Shown in pieces: positions 53,773 to 61,931 of a stretch of 64,000 nt of DNA. Within the stretch, counting starts at the first letter, position 1, and each line of letters opens with the position of its first letter. The stretch is from NCBI GenBank assembly GCA_021776235.1, contig JAJFGG010000061.1:32449-96448 (forward strand), in the 5' to 3' direction. Made by a program: the position numbers and the translations under genes. The notes under the pieces were generated by a model, which was not told the origin of the DNA, did no database searches, and saw nothing but the letters and a program-made list of their open reading frames with translations. Origin of the DNA: Alphaproteobacteria bacterium. GTDB lineage: Bacteria; Pseudomonadota; Alphaproteobacteria; GCA-2731375.

Positions 53773-54462
53773 TCAGCGGAAATAATAGGGACGCAGTTCC
53801 GGCCTCTCCCATGGCAGTTGGCCGGCCGCGATGGGGCGTAATTCGCGCATCAGGGCCTCGGCCTGAATGGCGCGGCTTTCCCCAAGCGGCAGACCGGCCT
53901 GGGTGAGGCCGTGCGCTGTCCAGGTGTTGCAGGTGTTCAGTAGATGAAATCGCCCGGTGGCCGGATAGAAACCGCTGTGCCGGTAGAGGCCGGGACCCGA
54001 TTTCTGCGCCGGTCCGCCGTCTTCCCGCTCGAAACTGTCACGAATATACTGGACCAGGGATTTCAGCCCGGCCTCGGTGATGGGCAGGCGCAGCACTTCG
54101 GCTTCCAGGTAGTAGCGCTCCGGCGTGGTCGGAATTGCCGTCAGGTGCATCACCGCCGGCGTTGGCAGGGCAATGGCCTTGATCGCCATTTTCGCCGTCG
54201 GCGTGCGGGTGGGATAATAATTGGCGTCGCCCCAGCCAAAAGCAAAATACTGCGCATCGGGATAGGCCGTGATTTCAGGGATCTGCTCCGCTGGAATATC
54301 GCTTCGCCGCAGAATGATGTCACTGTGCCAGCCATTGCTCATGACCCAAACCGCCGGCTCGGGTCCTTCGTCTGATGCCTGATTGGCCCCTTGCGGGTTG
54401 CAGCCGGCGAACAACAGGCAAATTGGCAATACCGCGGCGCGAATAATTCCCAGCCAAGCCAT
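53773..54462 (-). CDS. DUF2459 / TIGR02117-type lipoprotein
   Basis: 229 residues. A lipoprotein signal (VLPICLLFAGC) puts the Cys at about residue 21. Family motifs: VWVMSNGWHSDIIL, AQYFAFGWGDANYYPTRTP, and NTCNTWTAHGLTQAGL with a Cys-His pair that resembles a papain-like NlpC-type catalytic pair. Function of the family unknown; often near poly-hydroxyalkanoate or stress genes. Membrane-anchored, probably periplasmic. Confidence 0.8.
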   Translation of the reverse strand: MAWLGIIRAAVLPICLLFAGCNPQGANQASDEGPEPAVWVMSNGWHSDIILRRSDIPAEQIPEITAYPDAQYFAFGWGDANYYPTRTPTAKMAIKAIALPTPAVMHLTAIPTTPERYYLEAEVLRLPITEAGLKSLVQYIRDSFEREDGGPAQKSGPGLYRHSGFYPATGRFHLLNTCNTWTAHGLTQAGLPLGESRAIQAEALMRELRPIAAGQLPWERPELRPYYFR

Positions 54463-54492
54463 TATTCAAGATCCGAATGAGTTGCAGGTCGA

Positions 54493-55014
54493 TCAGTCGG
54501 TTTCCAGATCTATCCCGAAGGTGATCAGAAATTTCGAGGTCATGATGTAATATGTGATGGCGATGGTTAGTTCGACCATTTCTTCCGGGTTTAAAAATTC
54601 GGCAACACGTTCGAACGTTGCGCCGGCGCCCGCGCCGGGATTGGCGTTATCGACCAGATCGTCGGCATATGCCAGCACGGCTTTCTCCACCTCATTGAAG
54701 GCGTCGTTTTCGGCGCCGTCGTGCAACGCTTCAATTTGATTATCCGGAATGCCGGCGTCCCGCCCGATGTTCTTGTGGGCGATGACTTCATAGTCCGCGG
54801 CAAGCAGGATCCCGACGCGGGTGATCGCCAGTTCCCGCAGGCAGGGATCCAGCACGCCATGATGCCGGATAGCATTGCCCAGGCGGCAGTAGTTGGTCAG
54901 ATGCGATTCGGAGTGCGAGAGCATACGGAAGATGTTCTTGTGTCCGAGCCGCTCCATGATGCTCTTGCCTTTGTCGCTGAGGCGATCGGTCGTTGCATAG
55001 TCTATACGTGCCAT
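54493..55014 (-). CDS. Carboxymuconolactone-decarboxylase-family (AhpD-like) protein
   Basis: 173 residues. CMD pattern LRELAITRVGILLAADYEVIAHKNIGRDAGI: the His of the family is kept but the AhpD Cys-x-x-Cys is absent (YEVIAH). So it is a decarboxylase-type or non-redox member rather than a peroxidase. The C-terminal helix pair EEMVELTIAITYYIMTSKFL matches family members of this length. The SDR gene lies 77 bases upstream on the same strand. Confidence 0.85.
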   Translation of the reverse strand: MARIDYATTDRLSDKGKSIMERLGHKNIFRMLSHSESHLTNYCRLGNAIRHHGVLDPCLRELAITRVGILLAADYEVIAHKNIGRDAGIPDNQIEALHDGAENDAFNEVEKAVLAYADDLVDNANPGAGAGATFERVAEFLNPEEMVELTIAITYYIMTSKFLITFGIDLETD

Positions 55015-55091
55015 TGCCGGGGATTACCTATCTGTGGTTTCGCTGTTTGTGATTGTGGTTTGCCGGGAACATTTCAAGGCAGGGAAGTGCT

Positions 55092-55877
55092 CTATCGTGC
55101 GATCAACGGTGCGCCGCCCAGATGGTGGCCGCTGTCGCAGAGTAGGATTTCGCCTGTAATATTGGCGCTGTTGGTCAGCAGGAACAGGGCCGTTTCGGCC
55201 ATGTCCTCGGGCGTGCCGGCGTGGTTCAGGGGCACTGATTGCTCGACCCCCGCGACCATTTTGTCGTAGGCCTCCTGGCCCAGTCTATCCAGCCACCAGC
55301 GACCGGTGATGAAGCCCGGCGCGATGGCATTGACCTTGATCTCCGGCGCCAGCAAACGGGCGAGCGATAGTGTCATGGTGTTCATGGCGCCCTTGGACGC
55401 GGCATAGGCGATCGAACTGCCAATGCCCATGACCCCGGCGATGGACGAAGTATTGACGATGCTGCCCCGGCCCTGGGCCTTCATATGCGGGGCCACGGCC
55501 CGGGCCATCTGATAGGCGCCGACCACGTTGACCGAATAAATATTAAGGAAATCATCCGCCGACAGGCTGTCGAGATTATTGTCTGCAACCACTTGGGTGG
55601 TACCGGCATTGTTCATCAGGCCGTCGATACGGCCCCATTTGGCCATGGTTTCCGCGACCATGCGGCGGCAATCCTCATCCTTGGACACATCACCCTGACA
55701 AACCAGGGTTTCGCCGCCAAGCGCCTCGCAGGCCCGGGCGGTTTCTTCCGCCTCGCGGGCGCTACGGGAATAATTGATGGCAATTCGGGCGCCGTCTTTT
55801 GCCAGCATTTGCGCCGCCGCCGCGCCGACCCCGGTGCCACCGCCGGTGATCAGCACCACCCAATCCTTGACCTGCAT
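55092..55877 (-). CDS. SDR-family oxidoreductase (FabG-like)
   Basis: 261 residues with all classical motifs: TGGGTGVGAAAA, MNNAGTTQ, catalytic Ser in IVNTSSIAG and YAASK for Tyr/Lys, then VNAIAPGFITG. A 3-oxoacyl-reductase-like or alcohol dehydrogenase activity is expected. GGAG-like GGAGCG precedes the ATG. Divergent from the metallophosphoesterase, with 145 bases between that include a repeat arm. Confidence 0.9.
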   Translation of the reverse strand: MQVKDWVVLITGGGTGVGAAAAQMLAKDGARIAINYSRSAREAEETARACEALGGETLVCQGDVSKDEDCRRMVAETMAKWGRIDGLMNNAGTTQVVADNNLDSLSADDFLNIYSVNVVGAYQMARAVAPHMKAQGRGSIVNTSSIAGVMGIGSSIAYAASKGAMNTMTLSLARLLAPEIKVNAIAPGFITGRWWLDRLGQEAYDKMVAGVEQSVPLNHAGTPEDMAETALFLLTNSANITGEILLCDSGHHLGGAPLIAR

Positions 55878-55983
55878 AATTTTCGCTCCATCATGGTAAC
55901 TATTGTTATTGGGGATGATTATAGGCCTTCGTGGCCATTAAAGGGGACGGCTGCACCAAATTTTTGATGCATGAGATTTGGCT

Positions 55984-56020
55984 CGCCATCAAATGACTCA
56001 CAATAGCCCGGAAGTGCTCT
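55984..56020. repeat. Solo arm of the palindromic element (type A), abutting a start codon
   Basis: 37 bases matching the reverse complement of the left outer arm of copy 1 (53036-53072) at 35 positions. It ends two bases before the metallophosphoesterase ATG at 56023, and the base changes relative to copy 1 create GGAAG at a workable Shine-Dalgarno distance. Confidence 0.7.
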
Positions 56021-56022
56021 AA

Positions 56023-56883
56023 ATGTTCACATTCGCACAGATTACCGACTTCCATATCTCCCGGCCGGACGGCATGGCGGACCGCATGTATCAAACCGCC
56101 CGGCACCTGGGGGTCGCCGTGGCCCATTTGAACGGTTTGCCGCAGCGGCCCGAGTTCGTGCTCTGTACCGGCGATCTGGTCGATGGGGGCGGGGACCGGG
56201 AATACGCCATTCTGGCGGATATTCTGGGCCAGTTGACCATGCCGTTCTATCTGATCCCCGGCAACCATGATGACCGGGCGGCCATGCGTCAGGCCTTTCC
56301 TGAACATGCTTACCTGGCGGGCCATGATGGCTTCATGCAATACACCATCGAGGCCTGGGAACCCCGCCTGATCGCCCTGGATACGCTGATCCCCGGAGAA
56401 TCGGGCGGGCGCCTGTGCCAGCGGCGTCTGGATTGGCTGCATGAACGCCTGGGCGAACAGCCTGACCGCCCGACGATCCTGTTCATGCACCATCCCCCGT
56501 TCCGGACCGGCCTTGCCAAAATGGACCTTATGGGCCTGGAGGATAAGGCCGGCCTGGCCAACATCGTGCGCCGGCACGATCAGGTGGAAGCTGTTCTGGC
56601 TGGCCATGTGCACCGTTTCATAACCCGCCGGTTTGCCGGCACTGTTGCCATCTCCGCACCCGGTCCAGCGCATCAGATCGCCCTGGATCTTGGCGCCGAG
56701 GAACATTTGAGCGTGATCATGGAGCCGCCGGCTGGCCTGCTGCACGTTTGGCTTGGCGGCGAAGACGGCCTGGTCAGCCATGTCACCTATACCGGCGGCT
56801 GTTACCAGGAACAGACCCTGTTGAAGGATGGCCAATGGCGCCGCGAGACCCCGGTGCTGACGCCGGCCATTCCACTGGCATAG
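56023..56883 (+). CDS. Metallophosphoesterase (CpdA-like)
   Basis: 286 residues. All calcineurin-fold metal motifs: DFHIS (D-x-H), VLCTGDLVDGG, LIPGNHDD, MHHPP and GHVHR. Closest in layout to class III cyclic-nucleotide phosphodiesterases (CpdA) and GpdQ-like glycerophosphodiesterases. A nucleotide cyclase gene lies in this window (60598-61836), so a cAMP link is possible. Its ribosome site appears to come from a repeat arm. Confidence 0.9.
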   Translation: MFTFAQITDFHISRPDGMADRMYQTARHLGVAVAHLNGLPQRPEFVLCTGDLVDGGGDREYAILADILGQLTMPFYLIPGNHDDRAAMRQAFPEHAYLAGHDGFMQYTIEAWEPRLIALDTLIPGESGGRLCQRRLDWLHERLGEQPDRPTILFMHHPPFRTGLAKMDLMGLEDKAGLANIVRRHDQVEAVLAGHVHRFITRRFAGTVAISAPGPAHQIALDLGAEEHLSVIMEPPAGLLHVWLGGEDGLVSHVTYTGGCYQEQTLLKDGQWRRETPVLTPAIPLA

Positions 56884-56927
56884 TGGTGCGGATCAAACAG
56901 ATGAGTCCCTCTGTCTGGCGTCTCGCG

Positions 56928-56967
56928 CACCCGACAGGATTCGAACGTGCGACCTCTGCCTTCGGAG
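56928..56967 (-). other. tRNA-Arg(CCG) 3' fragment, left copy (att-like)
   Basis: On the minus strand this reads as the anticodon loop (CTCCGAA, anticodon CCG), variable region, T-arm with GTTCGAATC and acceptor end GGGTGC of a tRNA-Arg. The D-arm half is missing, the T-stem has one C-C mismatch, and the CCA position reads CGA, so it is not a working tRNA gene. Matches the right copy (58764-58803) at 34 of 40 positions in the same orientation. Confidence 0.65.
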
Positions 56968-57448
56968 GGCGTTAAGACTCTATAACGACCCTAGCTATAT
57001 ACGCGTACACTTGATAAAATACCTTTAGAGTCAAGCGGTTAGGACTGTAAGGGTGGTGTTGTAAGGGCGCTTCGTCAAGTCCATTTGATCATAGATCGAA
57101 GCATTTACTGTGGCAGGATTATTGCAAAGACGCATTAGAGTATCTGCACGTGCCGTCAGCACTTAGACACCGACCCCGCTGCTACAATGAGTTAGTGAAA
57201 TCGGGGGAGATAACAAGCAGGGACCTATCAGAGGCGCATGATTTGAGCTCCAGCGTATTGGATAGGATTATCGTTGTCAGCAACGTGCCTATTTGAGCAA
57301 GACGCAGTCGATCACAAGTGATAGAAGCCTGATCACCAACACCAATATCGGCGGGCTCGGTGCACGACAGCCCAGCTCGCAGGGTGCGTCCGCTACAAAT
57401 GGCACGTAATTGCCTATCGTCTTTCATCACTGAAACGGAGGACTAATT
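56968..57448. other. AT-richer gap of the islet without a supported gene
   Basis: About 480 bases of clearly lower GC than the flanks. A minus-strand frame at 57182-57430 has no ribosome site and no recognisable motif. GGAGG at the end is the ribosome site of the methyltransferase gene. Nothing else was identified. Confidence 0.4.
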
Positions 57449-58246
57449 ATGACCGAATCAAACTACATATTAGACAATGATTGGGTTCATGAGCGCCAAC
57501 GCTTTGATGCCCTTGAGCGGAATTTGGATACTGGTACGATCAACGCTCTTTCCGACATTGGTGTGTCTAGCGGTTGGAATTGTCTGGAGGTGGGAGCCGG
57601 TGGTGGTTCGATAACGGAGTGGCTATGTAAACAGGTCGGCCTTAATGGAGCAGTCACTGCTCTTGACTTGAACACCCGCTTCGTTGGAGTGCTTGATTAC
57701 GACAATCTTGAGACACTTGAACAAAACATCGTAACCGAAGAATTCCCCGAGGCAAATTACGGACTCATTCATACGCGGTTTACATTGTCCCATCTTCCTG
57801 ACAGAGAAGAGGTGCTTAACAAAATGGCACAGGCCCTCAAACCAGGAGGGTGGTTGCTAATCGAGGAACCTGACTTTAGCACTGAGAAAGCAGACCCGGC
57901 AGTGCCAGCTTCTAAGAGACATCTGTTTGAATCCGGCATGATGACGATTAAAGAATTACACGCTCAAAGAGGCTTCGACCGATACCTTGGGAACGCCCTG
58001 TTTGGCAAACTGATTTCATTAGGTCTTATGAATGTAAAGGCCATTGGACGCACCCCCACGGTGCAGGGTGGAACACCAGAGTCAGAGGAAGTTGCTTTGA
58101 CGATGGAGCAGTTGCAGGCTTCCGCAATGGCTTTGGAGCTAATACCTGAGCAGGAGTACCTGGCATTTAGGTCTTTGTTTGACGACAAGGAATTCTATTT
58201 TAGAGGGTATATGATGACTTCGGCGTGGGGGCAGAAACCTCAGTAG
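57449..58246 (+). CDS. Class I SAM-dependent methyltransferase (low-GC islet gene)
   Basis: 265 residues; GGAGG lies eight bases before the ATG. SAM-binding motif I CLEVGAGGGSITEWL, then VTALDLNTRF, and LKPGGWLLIEEPDF as post-motif II/III. The family methylates small molecules or quinone-like compounds. Codon use is AT-rich (many TTA/TTG/AAT codons) unlike the neighbours, pointing to horizontal transfer. It is the only intact gene between the two tRNA-Arg fragments. Confidence 0.85.
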   Translation: MTESNYILDNDWVHERQRFDALERNLDTGTINALSDIGVSSGWNCLEVGAGGGSITEWLCKQVGLNGAVTALDLNTRFVGVLDYDNLETLEQNIVTEEFPEANYGLIHTRFTLSHLPDREEVLNKMAQALKPGGWLLIEEPDFSTEKADPAVPASKRHLFESGMMTIKELHAQRGFDRYLGNALFGKLISLGLMNVKAIGRTPTVQGGTPESEEVALTMEQLQASAMALELIPEQEYLAFRSLFDDKEFYFRGYMMTSAWGQKPQ

Positions 58247-58279
58247 GAAATGTCCATGAGCCTCCTCGAATGTACCCTC

Positions 58280-58698
58280 CTATCCGCGTTGAACCAAGCG
58301 GCAAAGAAATGTCATCTGCGACGAAGATTCTTTTCGGGTGATGTTCTTGACCTCATGCTCTCCGCTGTCCTGCCAATCGACGTCAAAACGATCACGCGCC
58401 TGCCTGTATGCGTCATCTGACATTGCGATGCTGCCGGGTTCAGCCAAGCCTTCCAAACGTGCGGCCACATTGACGCCGTCGCCACCAGGTCGTCACCTTG
58501 TGCGACAACATCGCCGACGTTGATGCCGATACGGAAGGCGATACGGTTATCCAGTTCGATATTGTTGTTTCCCTCCGCCATGCCTTCCTGCACAGCGACG
58601 GAACAACGAACGGCGTCTACTGCACTTGGGAACTCCAACAGCAGACTGTCACCGGCAGTGTTGGCGATGCGCCGATTACGGTGGGATTGCGGTGACAC
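58280..58698 (-). pseudogene. Class III adenylate cyclase fragment, frameshifted
   Basis: Two minus-strand frames together give the middle and end of a cyclase catalytic domain. From 58698: NTAGDSLLLEFPSAVDAVRC, FRIGINVGDVVAQGDD; then near 58485 the frame shifts and 58468 onward gives AARLEGLAEPGSIAMSDDAY and GEHEVKNITR. The family text would run GDG-N-VAARLEG, so about one base is lost. The N-terminal half of the domain and the rest of the protein are missing. Confidence 0.75.
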
Positions 58699-58763
58699 TG
58701 CACTTTATTCGCACCACGCGGGGCGGGTTCTTACCGCAACCTAACGATTTCAAGAAGTTGTTG

Positions 58764-58803
58764 CACCCGGCACGATTTGAACGTGCGATTTCTGCCTTCA
58801 GAG
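58764..58803 (-). other. tRNA-Arg-like 3' fragment, right copy (att-like)
   Basis: Minus strand: TCTGAAGGCAGAAATCGC, then a perfect T-stem GCACG/CGTGC around TTCAAAT and acceptor end GGGTGC followed by AACA. 34 of 40 bases equal the left copy at 56928-56967. The 5' half of a tRNA is absent. Suggests the islet was inserted at, or carries, a tRNA 3' end. Confidence 0.6.
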
Positions 58804-58867
58804 TCTAGCGGTCTTTCGATCTTCACGGATGGGAAGGAACCGTTAGAATCGGACCGCCAGGGCAAAA

Positions 58868-59548
58868 TTAAAGCGCCAGGGTCAGGCCCATTTGCCAGAA
58901 ATCGGTTTCCAACCGTGTCGCCTGTCGGAAGGTCCGTGCCAGGGCGTCAAAACGGGCCGGGGTAAGGCGCTGTTCGGCCAGGCGGTCCAATTGCGCCACG
59001 GCGTCGGTTGCGACCGCCTGGTAGTCCGCGCCGGCATACATCTCGATCCAGGAGGCATAAGGATTGCCTTTCCTTACCGTGGCCGGATCCGCCGCCAGTG
59101 CGGCGCCAATTTCGCCATAGCCGATCACGCACGGGGCCAGGGCGGTATAGAGGTCCAGGCTGTCGCCCGCCATGCCGCTTTCCAGCACGAAACGGGTATA
59201 GGCCAGGGTCGCCTTGGCTTCCGGCAAGGCCGCCATTGCCCCTTCGTCCAGGCCCCAGCCTTGGCAATAGTCCACATGCAAGGCCATTTCCACGTTCAGG
59301 ATGGTGTGGACGCTGGCCACCGCCGACCGCATCTCGGCCAGATCGGTGGTTTTGTAGGCGGCCAGTGAATAGGCCCGGGCGAAATGAATCAGGAACAGAT
59401 AATCCTGGCCCAGAAAATGGCGGAAAGCCGCTTCAGGCAGGACGCCGGCGGCCAATTGGCGCACGAAGTCGTGCCCGGTATAGGCCTGCCAGTCCTCGCC
59501 GCAGGCTGCCTGGAGGCGGCCGAACAGGCTGTTCGATGTCTGGTTCAT
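58868..59548 (-). CDS. tenA: TenA-family aminopyrimidine aminohydrolase (thiaminase II)
   Basis: 226 residues, all helical. Family residues: FLGQDYLFLIHFARAY with the substrate Asp, VDYCQGWGL with the catalytic Cys, APCVIGYGEIG, and ETDFWQMGL with the late Glu. TenA salvages the pyrimidine part of degraded thiamin by hydrolysing formyl-aminopyrimidine derivatives. The agmatine-deiminase-like gene is 27 bases upstream; no thiamin riboswitch is seen. Confidence 0.92.
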   Translation of the reverse strand: MNQTSNSLFGRLQAACGEDWQAYTGHDFVRQLAAGVLPEAAFRHFLGQDYLFLIHFARAYSLAAYKTTDLAEMRSAVASVHTILNVEMALHVDYCQGWGLDEGAMAALPEAKATLAYTRFVLESGMAGDSLDLYTALAPCVIGYGEIGAALAADPATVRKGNPYASWIEMYAGADYQAVATDAVAQLDRLAEQRLTPARFDALARTFRQATRLETDFWQMGLTLAL

Positions 59549-59575
59549 GGGATTTTGTACATCAGGTTGGTTGCA

Positions 59576-60595
59576 CTAAACTTTTGGCTGCTGCTGGGTG
59601 AGACTATGGATGGCGCCGCCGCGAAAGGCGATGTCGGCCATGTCCAGTTGCACCACCTCGCGCCCGGGAAAGGCGGCGGCGATCAGGTTTGCCGCGTCCA
59701 CATCGCCGGCATCGTCAAATGCAGGCACATAAACGGCGCTGTTGGCGATATAGAAATCCAGATAGGAGCGGGTCATAAAGCGCCCGTCCGGCTGCCGCAG
59801 GGGGGCGGGCAGAGGCAGTTCCAGCAATTCCAGGGGCCGGCCCAGGGCATCCCGCTCTTGCCCCAACTGGGCTAGATTATCCGACAGAATGCCATGATTA
59901 GGATCCCCACGGTGGGCCGTGACGGCGCACATAACCCGGCCTGGCGCGACGAAACGCGCGACCTTGTTGACCTGCCCATCGGCCCGGTCCCCGACCAGCC
60001 CATCGGGCAGCCAGATCACCTTGCGGATGCCGAAATACATCGCCAGCCGTTCTTCGATCTGGCGCTTGTCCAGGGTCGGGTTACGATCAGGGTTAAAGGC
60101 GACGGACTCCGTCGTGATCAAAGTGCCCGACCCGTCCACGTGGATGGCGCCGCCTTCCAGGATCATGGGCACCTGATAGCAAGGCAGGTCAAGCTCACGC
60201 AGCAGCCACTGGCCCAGCATGGCATCGCGGTTGTAGTCGCGGTGCTTGTTACCCCAGGCATTGAAATCGAAAACCGCCCCGGCCAGGCCGCCCTCGCCAT
60301 CAATCAGGAAGTTCGGCGCAATGTCCCGGCTCCAGGAATCATCCAGTTCGGCCTCCCAGATCGTAACCAGGCTGCCCAATTGCAGACGCGCTATGGCTAT
60401 CAGTTCGGACGTCACCAGCATATTGACGGGTTCATACTTGGCGATGGCCCGGGCCAACCCGGCCGTGGCCAGACAGGCCAGATCCATGGCCTCGCCCCAG
60501 GCGTCGATGCGGCAGGGCCAGGCCATCCAGCAGCGCTCGTGCGGCCCCCAATCGGGCGGCATGTAAAAGCCGTCTTCGGCGGGTGTGCGATCCAT
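59576..60595 (-). CDS. Agmatine deiminase (PAD_porph) homologue lacking the catalytic cysteine
   Basis: 339 residues from the ATG at 60595. Family motifs: DDSWSRDIAPNFLI (W-x-RD-x-x-P), LEGGAIHVDGSGTLITTE with the active His and Asp, and NSAVYVPAFDD. The last motif, normally GGG-x-I-H-C-x-T-Q-Q-x-P, reads RGGAIHSLTQQQP: Ser331 encoded by AGT (59603-59605), one base from the Cys codon TGT. The enzyme would be inactive by the usual thiol mechanism. Two bases after the cyclase gene and 27 before tenA; probably one transcript. Confidence 0.88.
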   Translation of the reverse strand: MDRTPAEDGFYMPPDWGPHERCWMAWPCRIDAWGEAMDLACLATAGLARAIAKYEPVNMLVTSELIAIARLQLGSLVTIWEAELDDSWSRDIAPNFLIDGEGGLAGAVFDFNAWGNKHRDYNRDAMLGQWLLRELDLPCYQVPMILEGGAIHVDGSGTLITTESVAFNPDRNPTLDKRQIEERLAMYFGIRKVIWLPDGLVGDRADGQVNKVARFVAPGRVMCAVTAHRGDPNHGILSDNLAQLGQERDALGRPLELLELPLPAPLRQPDGRFMTRSYLDFYIANSAVYVPAFDDAGDVDAANLIAAAFPGREVVQLDMADIAFRGGAIHSLTQQQPKV

Positions 60596-60597
60596 CC

Positions 60598-61836
60598 CTA
60601 TGCCGCCGTCTGCCCGCTGAGAGGCAGGCTGTATAAAGCCCGTCGTCCCGTCAAGCCGCGTAAGGGGTGCCGGCCCATGGCTTCCAATTGGTCGGTGCAA
60701 TGGCGCGCGGATTCGTAAAACACTTCCGAGACCAGCCAGTTGCGGTCCAACTTGCCGCACATGGCTTCGATCCGGCTGGCCTCGTTCACGGCCGGGCCGA
60801 TGACGGTAAAATCCAGGCGTCCTTCGGCGCCGACGTTGCCGTATAGCACATCGCCAATATGCAGGGCCAGATCCAGCTCCATGGTCGGTTGCCGGGCCGC
60901 CTCCCGTTCAGCGTTCAGGGCCTGAATGGCGGCAAAGGCGTCCCGGCCAGCCGCTATCCCCTGCCGGCAGGCAATCTGGCATTCCCTATCGTCGTCAGCA
61001 ATTTCGAACACCGCCAAAACCCCGTCGCCGAGAAATTTCAAAACCTCGCCCCCCCGTTGTAACACCCCGCGCGCCATGGCATCGAGGTAATCGTCCAAAG
61101 TGCGCAACAGGGCAGGGCCGGGCAATTGTTCCGCCAGGGGCGTGAAGCCGCGCAGATCGGCATAGTAAATCACCGCCCGCATGCTGGATGCCGTGCCCCG
61201 GTCGATATCGCCGTCCATGACCCGCTGACCGGCGTCCCGCCCCAGGTAGGTGCCAAGCACGTTCACGGCCGTGGCATAGTTCGCGGCGCTGCGGGCGGCC
61301 AGGGCAAAGACCTCCAACAGGGCTTCCAACTCGGCAATCTGGTCCTCCGTCATGCCGCCGGGCCGGTCGAACAGCAGTGAAATCAAGACACCATCTTGCC
61401 GTTCCGGCTGTTGTGCATGGTCGAACGGGAACAACCGGATAAAATAATCCGTTCCACCTTCATCCCGAAACGTCTGATAGATGGCGAAATCCGGTTCGGC
61501 CGTTCCCTCCAGATTTTGGCGAAAACGCAGCATTTGGTTCTCGCGCATGTATTGGAACGGACTGGCAAGGTAATCCGCATTGTGGTCGCGTTGGCGCAGG
61601 TAAAACTCCGTCGACAATTCCGTTACCCCTCGGCGCCAGATGTAGGCATGGCCACCGTAGAGGGGATGCAGGGTCTGCAAACCAACGAAGGCGCGCAACA
61701 GAGGCAGACCTGCCGCTGACAGGCGCTGGCATAACGCCGCAACCAACTGCTCGACCGAATCGCCGGCCAGGCCGCGTTTGACGAGCCAGCCTTTGGCTTC
61801 CGTCGCTGCGCCCGATGTTGTGTCCCGTACATTCAT
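60598..61836 (-). CDS. Class III adenylate/guanylate cyclase with N-terminal sensor domain
   Basis: 412 residues. About 200 N-terminal residues form a GAF-like or unknown soluble domain (LLRAFVGLQTLHPLYGGHAYIWRR), then a catalytic domain: VIYYADLRGFTPLAEQLPG (metal-binding Asp), LKFLGDGVLAVFE (second Asp), ALHIGDVLYGNVGAEGRLDFTVIGPAVNEASRIE. It makes cAMP or cGMP in response to an intracellular signal. No membrane segments. First gene of the minus-strand run with the deiminase homologue and tenA. Confidence 0.9.
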   Translation of the reverse strand: MNVRDTTSGAATEAKGWLVKRGLAGDSVEQLVAALCQRLSAAGLPLLRAFVGLQTLHPLYGGHAYIWRRGVTELSTEFYLRQRDHNADYLASPFQYMRENQMLRFRQNLEGTAEPDFAIYQTFRDEGGTDYFIRLFPFDHAQQPERQDGVLISLLFDRPGGMTEDQIAELEALLEVFALAARSAANYATAVNVLGTYLGRDAGQRVMDGDIDRGTASSMRAVIYYADLRGFTPLAEQLPGPALLRTLDDYLDAMARGVLQRGGEVLKFLGDGVLAVFEIADDDRECQIACRQGIAAGRDAFAAIQALNAEREAARQPTMELDLALHIGDVLYGNVGAEGRLDFTVIGPAVNEASRIEAMCGKLDRNWLVSEVFYESARHCTDQLEAMGRHPLRGLTGRRALYSLPLSGQTAA

Positions 61837-61931
61837 GTGTCCAGCCTAAGAATAGGTATTCCCGCCCGTCGTTGCGAGGTACAAACTGCAATTTCTACAA
61901 TTATCCACTTGGCGGAAAATGGGAGACCAGA

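Noticed and set aside
56928..56967. A functional tRNA-Arg gene
   Set aside because: The D-arm and 5' acceptor half are missing and the T-stem has a mismatch; only the 3' half can be drawn.
56905..56975. Short frame ending in HPTGFERATSAFGGR as a protein
   Set aside because: This peptide is the well-known false translation of an antisense tRNA 3' end; the DNA is better explained as a tRNA-Arg fragment.
57182..57430. Minus-strand frame of 82 codons as a gene
   Set aside because: No ribosome site, no motif or known match, and it lies in the AT-rich leader of the methyltransferase gene.
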